This document shows positions 1-7,889 of a stretch of 64,000 nt of DNA, piece by piece. The DNA comes from Cellvibrionaceae bacterium AOL6 (GTDB taxonomy: Bacteria; Pseudomonadota; Gammaproteobacteria; Pseudomonadales; Cellvibrionaceae), in assembly GCA_003265435.1 (NCBI GenBank), contig NOXC01000006.1:62001-126000 (forward strand), given 5' to 3'. Position numbers and translations under genes: made by a program. The notes under the pieces are model-generated. The model ran no database searches, was not told where the DNA came from, and saw only the letters and a program-made list of their open reading frames with translations. Position 1 is the first letter of the stretch. Each line of letters begins with the position of its first letter.

Positions 1-59
1 ATCGTAAAACCCGCTAATTTCACGGTCAGCCACAGCGCTTGCCAATCGGCTTCAGTCAT
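1..59 (-). CDS. modB: molybdate ABC transporter permease ModB (N-terminus only)
   Basis: Only the first 19 or so codons are inside the window; the gene runs off the left edge. The reading frame starts with ATG overlapping the modA stop in an ATGA arrangement, which indicates translational coupling. The visible residues (M-T-E-A-D-W-Q-A-L-W-L-T-V-K-L-A) match the usual start of the ModB inner-membrane permease, which forms the channel of the ModABC molybdate importer. The call rests on the short N-terminus plus its position directly after modA, so it is good but not certain. Confidence 0.75.
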   Translation of the reverse strand, partial: MTEADWQALWLTVKLAGFT

Positions 60-757
60 GGCGCGGCCTCATAGCCGAAGGAAGCCAGGACCGCACGCGC
101 ATCATCACTTTTCAAAAATTGCATAAAGCGCCGGGCCGTATCGCTGTCTGACAGCACGACGCCGCCCTGTCGAATCGGCTCGTGCCACGATGCGGGAATC
201 AGAAAGTAGTGCGCGTCATCGAGTCCCTGCACCTGAGATAAGGCCACTAAGCCCGCCTGAGCCGCACCGCTGGCGACGAAGTGATAGGCCTGAGACACAT
301 TCTCCCCCTGCACAAGACGAGCGCCCTGCCCGTCTTCAACAGCCTCAGCGTAGCGCTTGATCACCGCCATTGCGGCCTGACCGTAAGGTGCATGGCGAGG
401 TGCCGCCAGGGCCACGGTCGTGTTCGAATCTATCATGATGGAGCGCAGCAAAGGCGCATCAGGTTTTCTCTCCGCTGCGGGATACCAGAATACCAATCGA
501 CCGCGCGCGTATTCGACAACAGCCTCGGCTTGCACGGTGCCGTTGTCGATCAAGGCCTGAGGCTTATCGAGGTCGGCAGACAGAAACACGTCATAGGGCG
601 CGCCCGCCACACTCTGCGCGTACAGCTTGCCCGAACTGCCGCTCACGATACGCAACGCCTCACCACCTTGGGCCTGCCACAGTTCGTCGAGTGCTTCGAG
701 AGGTTTGGCAAAGTTGGCGGCTACCGCGACCGTCAGTCGCTCCGCAAAGGTATTCAC
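56..757 (-). CDS. modA: molybdate ABC transporter substrate-binding protein ModA, start disrupted
   Basis: Periplasmic molybdate-binding protein that delivers molybdate to ModB/ModC. The sequence has family hallmarks: TVAVAANF near the start, an SGSSGKLYAQ oxyanion-binding stretch, and a GAPYDVFLSAD segment. The annotated frame can start only at GTG 757 (V-N-T-F-A-E-R-L), which lacks a signal peptide. In the same frame just upstream are codons for a hydrophobic stretch (F-F-I-A-L-L-L-C-A), but the frame is closed by TGA before any good start codon. The only plausible ATG (795-793) is out of frame by one base across a run of eight T (779-786 on the plus strand as A). One extra T would give a perfect M-R-F-F-F-F-I-A-L-L-L-C-A signal peptide. 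It could be a sequencing error, a real mutation, or slippage. Confidence 0.88.
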   Translation of the reverse strand: MNTFAERLTVAVAANFAKPLEALDELWQAQGGEALRIVSGSSGKLYAQSVAGAPYDVFLSADLDKPQALIDNGTVQAEAVVEYARGRLVFWYPAAERKPDAPLLRSIMIDSNTTVALAAPRHAPYGQAAMAVIKRYAEAVEDGQGARLVQGENVSQAYHFVASGAAQAGLVALSQVQGLDDAHYFLIPASWHEPIRQGGVVLSDSDTARRFMQFLKSDDARAVLASFGYEAAP

Positions 758-778
758 GGCACACAGTAAGAGCGCGAT

Positions 779-786
779 AAAAAAAA
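779..786 (-). repeat. homopolymer of eight T at the modA signal-peptide codons
   Basis: Eight consecutive A on the plus strand (T on the coding strand) lie between the likely modA ATG (795-793) and the rest of the gene. With eight bases the ATG frame terminates after 13 codons; with nine it would join modA and encode a normal signal peptide. Confidence 0.8.
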
Positions 787-922
787 GAAGCGCATGTCAT
801 ATTCATCACATTGAAAGTCGCGAGAATAGCACAGCCCCCTGAGCAGCTCGAATTCACACGGCAATGACGCTTTCGTTTTTTCTGTTTAGACTGGTGGTGC
901 CCCACCCGCCGCGAGAACCCCT

Positions 923-1645
923 ATGCTCCGCACATTCATGCTGCTCACCCTCCTACTCTATTTGAGCGGTTGTACCATTCTTGACGATGACCGCTGGCCT
1001 GCAGGCAGTGGCAAAATTCTGCTGACCTTCGATGACGGTCCCAACCCACGCGATCGCGTGTCCGAGAACCTTTTTGCCGTGCTCGCCAAACACGACGTAA
1101 AAGCGACGTTCTGCTATGTCGGCCGCAATGCAGTAGCCAACCCGGACATCGTCCGCGAAGCGGTCGCGCAGGGTCACGATATTGCGCTGCACTCGTTCAA
1201 TCGGAATTTTCCGTCCTTCTTCAACTATGCCAGCATGCTCGAAGAGATTGAACTCAGCAAAAAAGCGATCGCCGAGGCCGGTTTCGAGCGCCCCTACACG
1301 CTGGAGTACTATCGCCCCCCTCGTGGCATTGTCACTCCAACGGTAAATCGCCTGACACGAAACACCGAAATGAAACTCGCCTACCTGAGCTTTTACATCC
1401 ACGATGCACCGGCCGGCCCGGAAGAAGCCGAGTCGCTCTTCGAAGACATGACGCGTGCGATTCGAAAGCATAACGGCGGCGCCATCGTCTTGCATGAGAG
1501 CCGCTTCAAAAAGGCCATCGAAAAAGATAACCTAGTCGATAAATCTTGGCTGCCCGACTTCGTGGATCGATTCATCACCTGGGCCGAAAAAGAAGGGTAT
1601 GAATTTGTGCAGTATGGAGACGCACCCATTGAGCCGGCATCTTGA
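923..1645 (+). CDS. polysaccharide deacetylase (NodB-fold) lipoprotein, altered metal site
   Basis: A 240-residue protein with a lipoprotein signal (hydrophobic residues 4-14, lipobox LSGC with Cys17), then a NodB homology domain. Motif 1 (TFDDGPN, about residues 35-41) carries the catalytic and metal-binding Asp pair. Motif 2 should read H-[ST]-x-x-H but reads H-S-F-N-R, so the second metal-binding His is replaced. Motif 3 is present as R-P-P-R-G, with Arg where an aromatic residue is usual, and a late L-H (IVLHES) matches motif 5. The fold call is firm. Deacetylation of a polysaccharide is the family role, but the substituted ligand makes normal metal-dependent activity doubtful. It is divergent from modA with about 130-165 bases between them. 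Confidence 0.85.
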   Translation: MLRTFMLLTLLLYLSGCTILDDDRWPAGSGKILLTFDDGPNPRDRVSENLFAVLAKHDVKATFCYVGRNAVANPDIVREAVAQGHDIALHSFNRNFPSFFNYASMLEEIELSKKAIAEAGFERPYTLEYYRPPRGIVTPTVNRLTRNTEMKLAYLSFYIHDAPAGPEEAESLFEDMTRAIRKHNGGAIVLHESRFKKAIEKDNLVDKSWLPDFVDRFITWAEKEGYEFVQYGDAPIEPAS

Positions 1646-1874
1646 TGTACTGCGTGCGCGAATCCGGATGTTCACCAAAACAGACACGATAGGACTATCG
1701 ACACGAAGCGTTCTTGTTCATACTGGCACGCAATAGGCACTCCACCTTGATGGAGCCCCACGCCGATGCTGAACAACCCGATTGCGGCTAAAGCAGGGAA
1801 AATCAGCCGGTTTGCGAAAGGATCATTGGTTTAACGAAACTACCACACACGTTTGGTACATTAAGGAGCTGACA

Positions 1875-2462
1875 TTGAACATACTCAAGATGAATTACTT
1901 ACGAAACGCCATGCTCTGCCTGGCAACCCTGGTGCTTTTTGCGAGCTGTGCAAGCAAGCCGAAGATTCACTCCGTTCATGAGAGCGGGGTCGACTTTGAC
2001 AGTTACGAAACCTACGCATTTTTGGACTCGCTGACGCCTGAAGGTCAGGAATACCAGAGTCTGGTAGGCAAATACCTGAAAGAGTCCATCTCTACCGAGT
2101 TGAAAGCCGTGGGCATGACAGAAGCTTCAAGTGCCGATGCCGCAGATGTGCTGATCGGCTTTAACATCAGCACGAAAGAGAAAATCCAGTCCACCAGCTC
2201 GCCTTCGATGTACTACGGGTATCGCGGAGGCTACGGCTACACCTGGGGAGCCGGCTACGGCACCGAGACACGCATCAGCCAATACACGGAAGGTACGCTC
2301 AATATTGACGTCGTCGATGCCGCACAAAAACAACTCGTGTGGGAAGGCGTTGCTGTAGGTCGACTAAAAGAGTCAGAGATTAAAGATTTACGCACGGATG
2401 TCAGTACCGTCGTCAATATGATCTTTGCCGAGTACCCATTGAACAAGGCTGAGAAGAAGTAA
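1875..2462 (+). CDS. DUF4136-type outer membrane lipoprotein
   Basis: About 195 residues. The lipobox is LFASC, followed by A-S-K-P-K, so the mature protein is lipid-anchored. The body resembles the DUF4136 family: an early V-D-F-D-S-Y-E-T-Y-A-F segment, a central A-D-V-L-I-G-F stretch, a Gly/Tyr-rich loop (YYGYRGGYGYTWGAGYG) and a late TLNIDVVDA segment followed by LVWEG. The frame is open further upstream, but AAGGAG at 1863-1868 sits six bases before TTG 1875, which I take as the start; ATG 1890 is the alternative. The function of the family is unknown. It is followed by a GC-rich hairpin. Confidence 0.8.
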   Translation: MNILKMNYLRNAMLCLATLVLFASCASKPKIHSVHESGVDFDSYETYAFLDSLTPEGQEYQSLVGKYLKESISTELKAVGMTEASSADAADVLIGFNISTKEKIQSTSSPSMYYGYRGGYGYTWGAGYGTETRISQYTEGTLNIDVVDAAQKQLVWEGVAVGRLKESEIKDLRTDVSTVVNMIFAEYPLNKAEKK

Positions 2463-2477
2463 CTGTAATCTACCCAA

Positions 2478-2511
2478 CGCGGCATAGGCTAAAGAGATAG
2501 CCCTTGCCGCG
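2478..2511. terminator. GC-rich hairpin after the DUF4136 gene, no U-tract
   Basis: CGCGGCA and TGCCGCG arms enclose a second pair GGCTA/TAGCC, giving a 12-base-pair stem with one symmetric 2x2 internal loop and a six-base loop. It begins 16 bases after the upstream stop codon. No T-run follows, so it is at best a weak or factor-assisted terminator. Confidence 0.45.
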
Positions 2512-2561
2512 CGAACCCGATAAAATTACTCGCGACACCCATGCGCTTCAGAGGATTGAAC

Positions 2562-4367
2562 ATGCATACTGGGAAAACGCTCCATCTATCAGGCTTGCTC
2601 CTATCGTTACTCATCGCTCAACAAAGCCACGCAGATTCTAAATACAGCGACGATCAAGTTTACTTTGGTACTCTCCACGGCCATTCCAGTTGGTCTATCG
2701 ATGCGTACGGCCTAGGGAATCGTCGCGGCCCTGAAGAAGCCTACCGCTTTGCTCGCGGCGAGCAGGCCGACGATACGGCCGGTAATCCGGTTCAACTTAA
2801 AGAACCACTCGATTTCTTTATGCTGAGTGATCACGCCGAAATGCTGGGCACCGCGCCCTTACTGACGCAAAAAGGCAGCGCTGTGTATGACACGCCTGTC
2901 GCCAAACTCGTACAGGAAGGCAAGGCGACGGAAGCCTTCACCATGATCAGTGGTGCAATTATCTCTGGTAAACCGCTCGAAGGTCTCGGCGACGAAAAGG
3001 TTGGCAAGTCTATTTGGCAGCACTACGTCGAAATCGCCAACAGCTACAATGACCCCGGAAAATTCACGACCTTTGTCGGATACGAGTGGACCTCCCTCCC
3101 CGGTGGCGCGAATATGCACCGAAACGTAATTTTCCGCGACGATAAAGTCCCCGCCATTCCCTTTACCGCAATGGACTCGGATAAACCCGAAGACCTTTGG
3201 AGCGCAATGGAGTCTTGGAGGGATCAAGGCATGACGGTGTTTGCCATGTCGCACAATGGCAATGCCAGCCTCGGCAAAATGTTTGCGTTCACCGATTCCG
3301 ACGGCAAGTTCATCACTAAAGAATATGCCGCAAGACGCAACCTGAACGAACCCCTCCATGAAGCAGGCCAAGTAAAAGGCGTGTCGATGGCGCACCCTCA
3401 ATTCTCGCCTGACGACGAGTTCGCGGATTTTGAATTGTGGAACTACTACCTTCCTGCAGGCGCCCCGGTACCACCTTTGCGTACAAACTATGTGCGTGAA
3501 GCATGGAAAATGGGACTCGGTCTGAAGCACACCGTCGGCGCCAATCCGTTCATGTTCGGCCTGAAAGGGGGTTCGGATACCCACGGCAGTATCAATACCT
3601 TTGAAGAATTCAATAACCGTGGCAACCACTCCGAAATGGATGACACACCTCAGAAGCGCTATTTCGCCAAAGCCGGTCAAAGTGAAAGTGTTGAAGGCGG
3701 CAGCCTGTTTTTGAACCCCGGCACCTTGACCGGTGTCTGGGCCGACGAAAACGCTCGCGGGCCCATTTTTGATGCGTTACAACGTCGAGAGTCTTACGCA
3801 ACTTCCGGTACGCGCATTCGCCTGCGCGCCTTCGCAAGTAACGACTTTCCTCGCAATCTCTTGTCGAAAAAAGACTGGGTCGACAAGGCTTACGAAAAAG
3901 GCGTGCCGATGGGCGGGGAACTGAATACCGGCGGCAAGAAACTTCAAATGGCCGTATGGGCCGAAAAATCCCCGCATAGCGCCAACCTCGACCGCATTCA
4001 GATCATCAAACTCTGGACCGACGGTATTCGAGACTACGAGAAGATCTACAATGTTGCCGCCTCTGGGGACAGAAAGCCTGACCCGAAAACCGGTAAGATC
4101 GCCCCGGTAGGAAATACCGTCGACATCAAAACCGCGACCTACACCAACGACATTGGTGCGGCGACCCTCAGTGCCTTATGGACAGACCCTGACTATCATC
4201 CCGATCAGGAAGCGGTGTATTACGTGCGGGTACTGGAAATCCCAACACCTCGCTGGAGTACTTATGACGCGGTGAAATTGGGTGTGGAACCTGCAGATAC
4301 CGTCCCGGCCACGCTGCAGGAACGCGCTTGGTCATCACCTATCTGGATTACCCAAGCCGCTAAGTAA
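2562..4367 (+). CDS. exported DUF3604 protein with a PHP-like set of metal-binding motifs
   Basis: About 601 residues. GAGGA at 2551-2555 is six bases before ATG 2562, which starts a clean signal peptide (L-L-L-S-L-L-I-A-Q-Q-S-H-A). The mature protein starts with YFGTLHGHSSWS, typical of DUF3604 proteins, and later has DFFMLSDHAE, FAMSHNGN and GGSDTHGS. These His/Asp clusters in this order look like the metal ligands of PHP-family phosphoesterases, which is my inference. DUF3604 proteins are widespread in marine bacteria and have no assigned reaction that I can cite. The gene ends at a good intrinsic terminator and appears monocistronic. Confidence 0.85.
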   Translation: MHTGKTLHLSGLLLSLLIAQQSHADSKYSDDQVYFGTLHGHSSWSIDAYGLGNRRGPEEAYRFARGEQADDTAGNPVQLKEPLDFFMLSDHAEMLGTAPLLTQKGSAVYDTPVAKLVQEGKATEAFTMISGAIISGKPLEGLGDEKVGKSIWQHYVEIANSYNDPGKFTTFVGYEWTSLPGGANMHRNVIFRDDKVPAIPFTAMDSDKPEDLWSAMESWRDQGMTVFAMSHNGNASLGKMFAFTDSDGKFITKEYAARRNLNEPLHEAGQVKGVSMAHPQFSPDDEFADFELWNYYLPAGAPVPPLRTNYVREAWKMGLGLKHTVGANPFMFGLKGGSDTHGSINTFEEFNNRGNHSEMDDTPQKRYFAKAGQSESVEGGSLFLNPGTLTGVWADENARGPIFDALQRRESYATSGTRIRLRAFASNDFPRNLLSKKDWVDKAYEKGVPMGGELNTGGKKLQMAVWAEKSPHSANLDRIQIIKLWTDGIRDYEKIYNVAASGDRKPDPKTGKIAPVGNTVDIKTATYTNDIGAATLSALWTDPDYHPDQEAVYYVRVLEIPTPRWSTYDAVKLGVEPADTVPATLQERAWSSPIWITQAAK

Positions 4368-4383
4368 ACGTAAAACCCGAGAT

Positions 4384-4422
4384 AAAGCGCTGTGAGTTCT
4401 CAAGACCACGGCGCTTTTTTTT
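4384..4422 (+). terminator. intrinsic terminator after the DUF3604 gene
   Basis: AAAGCGCTGTG pairs with CACGGCGCTTT (11 pairs including one G-U) around a 12-base loop and runs directly into eight T. It lies 17 bases after the stop codon. Confidence 0.85.
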
Positions 4423-4473
4423 CACGCCGTGTGATGTTGCAGCTCACTTCATAGTATCAAAGCCTTGCAACCC

Positions 4474-4485
4474 GACTCGCGAGTC
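4474..4485. promoter_or_regulatory. perfect 12-base palindrome upstream of the hydrolase gene
   Basis: GACTCGCGAGTC is perfectly self-complementary and sits about 54 bases upstream of the start codon of the secreted hydrolase. It could be an operator, but no flanking promoter elements are convincing. Confidence 0.25.
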
Positions 4486-4538
4486 ATGGCTGTAGAACTT
4501 AGCATATAGATTCACTTTATGGACAAAGGGGTATGGGC

Positions 4539-6278
4539 ATGCGTCAGCTCAATACGGTTACTCAATCTATCTGCACTCGAAAAGTCAGTACGTTTTTAAT
4601 CGCTCTCTTCTCTAGTGCACTCAGCTTCGCTGAAGAAGACCGCTTCCAAATCGCCACTGACATTAACGGCGATGGCCAGATCCACTTCCCGCTTGAGGGA
4701 GCCAATATTCCCTCCGATGTCTCCACCGCAGACACCCCATTCGTATTTTGGCTGAATGATGACAAAGACCAGCTAGCGCTTTACGAAGCCTGGCCTCACG
4801 ACACCCCCGATAATAGCGACGATGTTCCTGGGTCATTGCGCGACCTGGAAGACATGGCCCGTATGCATATCCATTTTCCTAAGGGCTTCAAACTGAGTGA
4901 TGACAGCACGCTGCGCTTAGCGTGGCTCGACGGCAATTCCCCAGCCATTCGTATCTGGCCCTCCGCGGACCCCAATGGCTCCCGTCGCTACCTGCTCACT
5001 CAGGACGGAGGCGAAGAACAGCTCGCGCTGGCGAATAGCGGCTCATTCGGCGTGATTCGGCCTGGCGAACCGCTCGAACTCGATGCCGACACGCTGAAAC
5101 AGTATATGAAAGGCAACGAAAAACTTGCCTTACTTTTCGAAGGGGTCGAAGCTGGAACAGGGCAACTGCAAGCGCAGATCTCTTCCCCCTCGGCATCTGA
5201 AATACCCAGTCAAACCGCCATTGCACATATTGAACTGCGCCATATCAAAACCTTTTATGACCGGGTAAAAGTCGAGTGGCCCGAAGATATGGAATTCGTC
5301 TACAAATACAAACTCACCCCTCCTGTACCTGAGCTCACCATGGGACCGCAGCCACTGGGCTACGAGTTTGAACAACCCTGGTATGAGGACGACAACATCC
5401 TTGTCTGGGTACACGGTTGGATTCCACACGCCGAAGACGACTACCTGCGTACCATTGTGTTCTCCTTCGAGACCATGTGGAAACGCCTGTGGCACCAGGG
5501 GTATCGCGGCCGCGTCGTGCACTTTCACTGGCCGAGCCGAAAGCGCCAAGGCATGATCGGCTATCAGGAAAGTGAATTTCGCGGTTTCAAAAGCGGGCAG
5601 AAGCTTTACGAGTACATGGAGTCGCTGCCGAAAGACAAACGCGTTCACGTGACTTGCCACAGTTTAGGCGGCGTCGTACTCGCGGAGGCCGTCCATCTCG
5701 GCATCTCACCAGAACAAGCCATCTTTCAGGTCTCGGCGATCCCCGCAGAAGTGTTTGATACACGCGAAGATCTCGTCATCCCGGCACTCGCAGACAAGCC
5801 CACTCCCCGAGACAGTAAAGAGGGCGGGTTCGCGGGCTACATTGAGGAAAGCCAGACCCGCGTGTACAACATTTTCAACCCTGAAGACGTCACTTGGCTG
5901 GGCTGGAATCTCGTGCAAAAAGACGCAAAGCCAGCTAAGTCGTTCTCTCGCGCTTACGTCTACCGCCCAAACAATGACGAAGGCGAGCGCTTACTGTTGA
6001 AGTACTGGTGGTTCTTTGCTCGCCCGGTGGACGATCACCACGAGTCTATGGCTTACATTACACGTGCTAAAACGCAAGCCATCGGTGGCGAGCCTCGGGT
6101 ACGAGGTCACGTACATGAATCTTTTAACCTCGCCATCGAGCCTTACCATTTTGGTAGCGACCATGTCGCTATGTGGCGCTGGAACCCGCAGCACGTCATG
6201 CCCTATTCCAACTTACTCCTTGATCTGATGAATGTGCCGTATAACTCACTCGTAAGTGAAGAGGAGGAAGTCCAATGA
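4539..6278 (+). CDS. secreted alpha/beta hydrolase (lipase-like)
   Basis: About 579 residues. AAAGGGG at 4525-4531 favours ATG 4539 over ATG 4533. A signal peptide ends near L-S-F-A-E-E. Early in the mature protein DINGDGQIHF fits an EF-hand or dockerin-like calcium loop. The second half holds the hydrolase: ILVWVHGWIP (oxyanion strand), then VHVTCHSLGGVV with the nucleophile Ser. The elbow reads C-H-S-L-G, so the first Gly of G-x-S-x-G is Cys. A late E-S-F-N-L and G-S-D-H-V-A-M-W segment may hold the catalytic His. The substrate is unknown. The stop overlaps the start of the next gene (ATGA), so the two are co-translated. Confidence 0.75.
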   Translation: MRQLNTVTQSICTRKVSTFLIALFSSALSFAEEDRFQIATDINGDGQIHFPLEGANIPSDVSTADTPFVFWLNDDKDQLALYEAWPHDTPDNSDDVPGSLRDLEDMARMHIHFPKGFKLSDDSTLRLAWLDGNSPAIRIWPSADPNGSRRYLLTQDGGEEQLALANSGSFGVIRPGEPLELDADTLKQYMKGNEKLALLFEGVEAGTGQLQAQISSPSASEIPSQTAIAHIELRHIKTFYDRVKVEWPEDMEFVYKYKLTPPVPELTMGPQPLGYEFEQPWYEDDNILVWVHGWIPHAEDDYLRTIVFSFETMWKRLWHQGYRGRVVHFHWPSRKRQGMIGYQESEFRGFKSGQKLYEYMESLPKDKRVHVTCHSLGGVVLAEAVHLGISPEQAIFQVSAIPAEVFDTREDLVIPALADKPTPRDSKEGGFAGYIEESQTRVYNIFNPEDVTWLGWNLVQKDAKPAKSFSRAYVYRPNNDEGERLLLKYWWFFARPVDDHHESMAYITRAKTQAIGGEPRVRGHVHESFNLAIEPYHFGSDHVAMWRWNPQHVMPYSNLLLDLMNVPYNSLVSEEEEVQ

Positions 6279-7234
6279 GCCTGTTTAGAATCATCACTGT
6301 CCTTGCTGTGGTGTTATTGGCTGCCTGCGTCACTCGCCCCGCCAACTACCAGACTGAAAATGAGCTGCGCTATGTGCGTGACGCTGAAATTTTACCGGAC
6401 GACAATCACCTTTCAGAGGACGAATTACGCGAGCAAGTGGCCAAAGACGTAGAAACCGAACTTAATTTCTACGGCCGCGTCGTCGACGAAGAGGGCAACC
6501 CGATTCCTGACCTACCGATCCAAGCGGCGGTTTTTGATCATGTGCTGGAGCCCTTCGAATCGCCTTATTATGGATGGACCTATCTCACCGACTTCGTCAC
6601 CGATAAAAACGGGGAGGTGAAACTCGAAACCAAGGGGGCTGCGATCTTTATTTCCGTACGCAAGGATGGTTACTGGAACGAGGACGGCTTGAGTGCAACG
6701 TTTTATTACGCCGAGCGTCTGCAGCATATGAACGTCTGGCCCTTACCGGATCACAAAAAAGATCCAGACGAGCTGGTTCTATCCTATCGCCCGAAAGAAG
6801 CCACGCCCATATCGGTCAGCACGGGCGCCGTTAGAATTGATCCCAACAATTGGTACGATATCGCGCTCAGAGGCCACCCCCGGTATCCCGCACCCGAGGG
6901 ACACGGAGACCTCCAGATCTTACTTGAAAAGGCGGAAACTAACGTAAGCTCAGAGCCTTTTCATTGGCGTTTAACGATTAAAACAGCAGGTGGAATACAA
7001 CGAAACTTTGATATCGATCCTCTTTATGCACCAGAGTCCGGCTATACAAATAGAATCAGTTTCGACATGAGTGCGGACAGCGAAAAATGGGACTACCGGG
7101 ACCGCTGGAACTTTTTTCTGCAAACGCCCGAGGGACTCTATGCCTTGATAGAACTCCGCTTATTTGCGGGGGCCGAGCCTTATATCTCGATCGATGGCAG
7201 ACTGAACCCCTATGGAGCCCGAATAATAAACTGA
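6275..7234 (+). CDS. lipoprotein with a carboxypeptidase-regulatory-like domain, coupled to the hydrolase
   Basis: 319 residues. GAGGAGGAAG just before ATG 6275 is a strong ribosome-binding site, and the start overlaps the upstream hydrolase stop. The lipobox is LLAACV (Cys18 region). Residues about 65-130 (FYGRVVDEEGNPIPDLPI ... TDKNGEVKL) look like a beta-sandwich domain of the carboxypeptidase-regulatory or CNA-B type. The rest has no motif I recognise. Translational coupling suggests it anchors, protects or presents the secreted hydrolase, but that is inference. Confidence 0.7.
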   Translation: MSLFRIITVLAVVLLAACVTRPANYQTENELRYVRDAEILPDDNHLSEDELREQVAKDVETELNFYGRVVDEEGNPIPDLPIQAAVFDHVLEPFESPYYGWTYLTDFVTDKNGEVKLETKGAAIFISVRKDGYWNEDGLSATFYYAERLQHMNVWPLPDHKKDPDELVLSYRPKEATPISVSTGAVRIDPNNWYDIALRGHPRYPAPEGHGDLQILLEKAETNVSSEPFHWRLTIKTAGGIQRNFDIDPLYAPESGYTNRISFDMSADSEKWDYRDRWNFFLQTPEGLYALIELRLFAGAEPYISIDGRLNPYGARIIN

Positions 7235-7270
7235 CGCATCGATCAAGCAAGTCAGAGCGCTGTGGTAAGT

Positions 7271-7293
7271 CAGCAGTAGATGCACTACTGCTG
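7271..7293. repeat. perfect inverted repeat between convergent genes
   Basis: CAGCAGTAG and CTACTGCTG form a nine-pair hairpin with a five-base loop between the converging lipoprotein and SYLF genes. Five A follow on the plus strand rather than T, so neither strand has a canonical U-tract after the stem. It may still act as a bidirectional terminator. Confidence 0.5.
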
Positions 7294-7310
7294 AAAAATC
7301 GGAACGCTTT

Positions 7311-7874
7311 TTACTCAGCTGGCTTAAAACTGAACTTCTGCCCCGCAACGGAAGCCTCATACATCAGCCCTCCCTTCGCCACGGTAAACACGACCATACC
7401 GTTGCTGTACTGCGCTACAGCCTGATCCGCTTTTTGATTGCCTGATGCCGTGGCGGTATTGCCCGTGGTGCCGGTTTGCGCGCTGGCATTGGCGGTAATC
7501 GCAATCGCGGTGGCCTGGGCACTGAATTCAAAGTTCCCTTTGGTGAACGCATCCAAGGCTCGCTTGTCTTCAAAAAAGATAATTTGACTGTAGGCCTGCC
7601 CACCGAGCTGGAAGCCAATCGACAACTGAGTCATCTTGCTCTCACCGAGCACATTCCCCGCGCGATAGACTTTACCCTTGCCATGCGCCCCACCGATTCC
7701 CACAGCGCCTTTACCCACGGTAGGAAACAGCGCGTACCCGTAAGAATTATTAAAAAAGGACTGAACCTGTGGCGAGGCTTTGAAGGTAGACAGCGCCTCC
7801 TCGTAGGCATCGGCATGCGCCTGTCCCACACTCAAACAAAGGGTCACAACAAAAAATACGAAGGCCTTGTACAT
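7311..7874 (-). CDS. exported SYLF (YSC84-like, lipid-binding) domain protein
   Basis: 187 residues with a signal peptide ending V-G-Q-A-H-A. The mature part has the SYLF/DUF500 pattern: YGYALFPTVGKGAVGIGG, a central QLSIGFQLGGQAYSQIIFFE, and a C-terminal YSNGMVVFTVAKGGLMYEAS. SYLF domains bind lipids, and bacterial exported members are common but poorly understood. GGAGC seven bases before the ATG supports the start. It lies 15 bases after the upstream lipoprotein gene and is probably co-transcribed with it. A low-complexity Ala/Thr/Gly stretch lies at about residues 125-148. Confidence 0.85.
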   Translation of the reverse strand: MYKAFVFFVVTLCLSVGQAHADAYEEALSTFKASPQVQSFFNNSYGYALFPTVGKGAVGIGGAHGKGKVYRAGNVLGESKMTQLSIGFQLGGQAYSQIIFFEDKRALDAFTKGNFEFSAQATAIAITANASAQTGTTGNTATASGNQKADQAVAQYSNGMVVFTVAKGGLMYEASVAGQKFSFKPAE

Positions 7875-7889
7875 AGTCTGTGCTCCTGC

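Noticed and set aside
660-905. 81-codon minus-strand frame overlapping the modA start
   Set aside because: Its first codons cover the modA signal-peptide region in another frame and it continues as nonsense inside modA; it is better explained by the frame break at the T-run.
2859-3680. 273-codon open frame on the minus strand
   Set aside because: Antisense to the DUF3604 gene, which has signal peptide, conserved motifs and a terminator.
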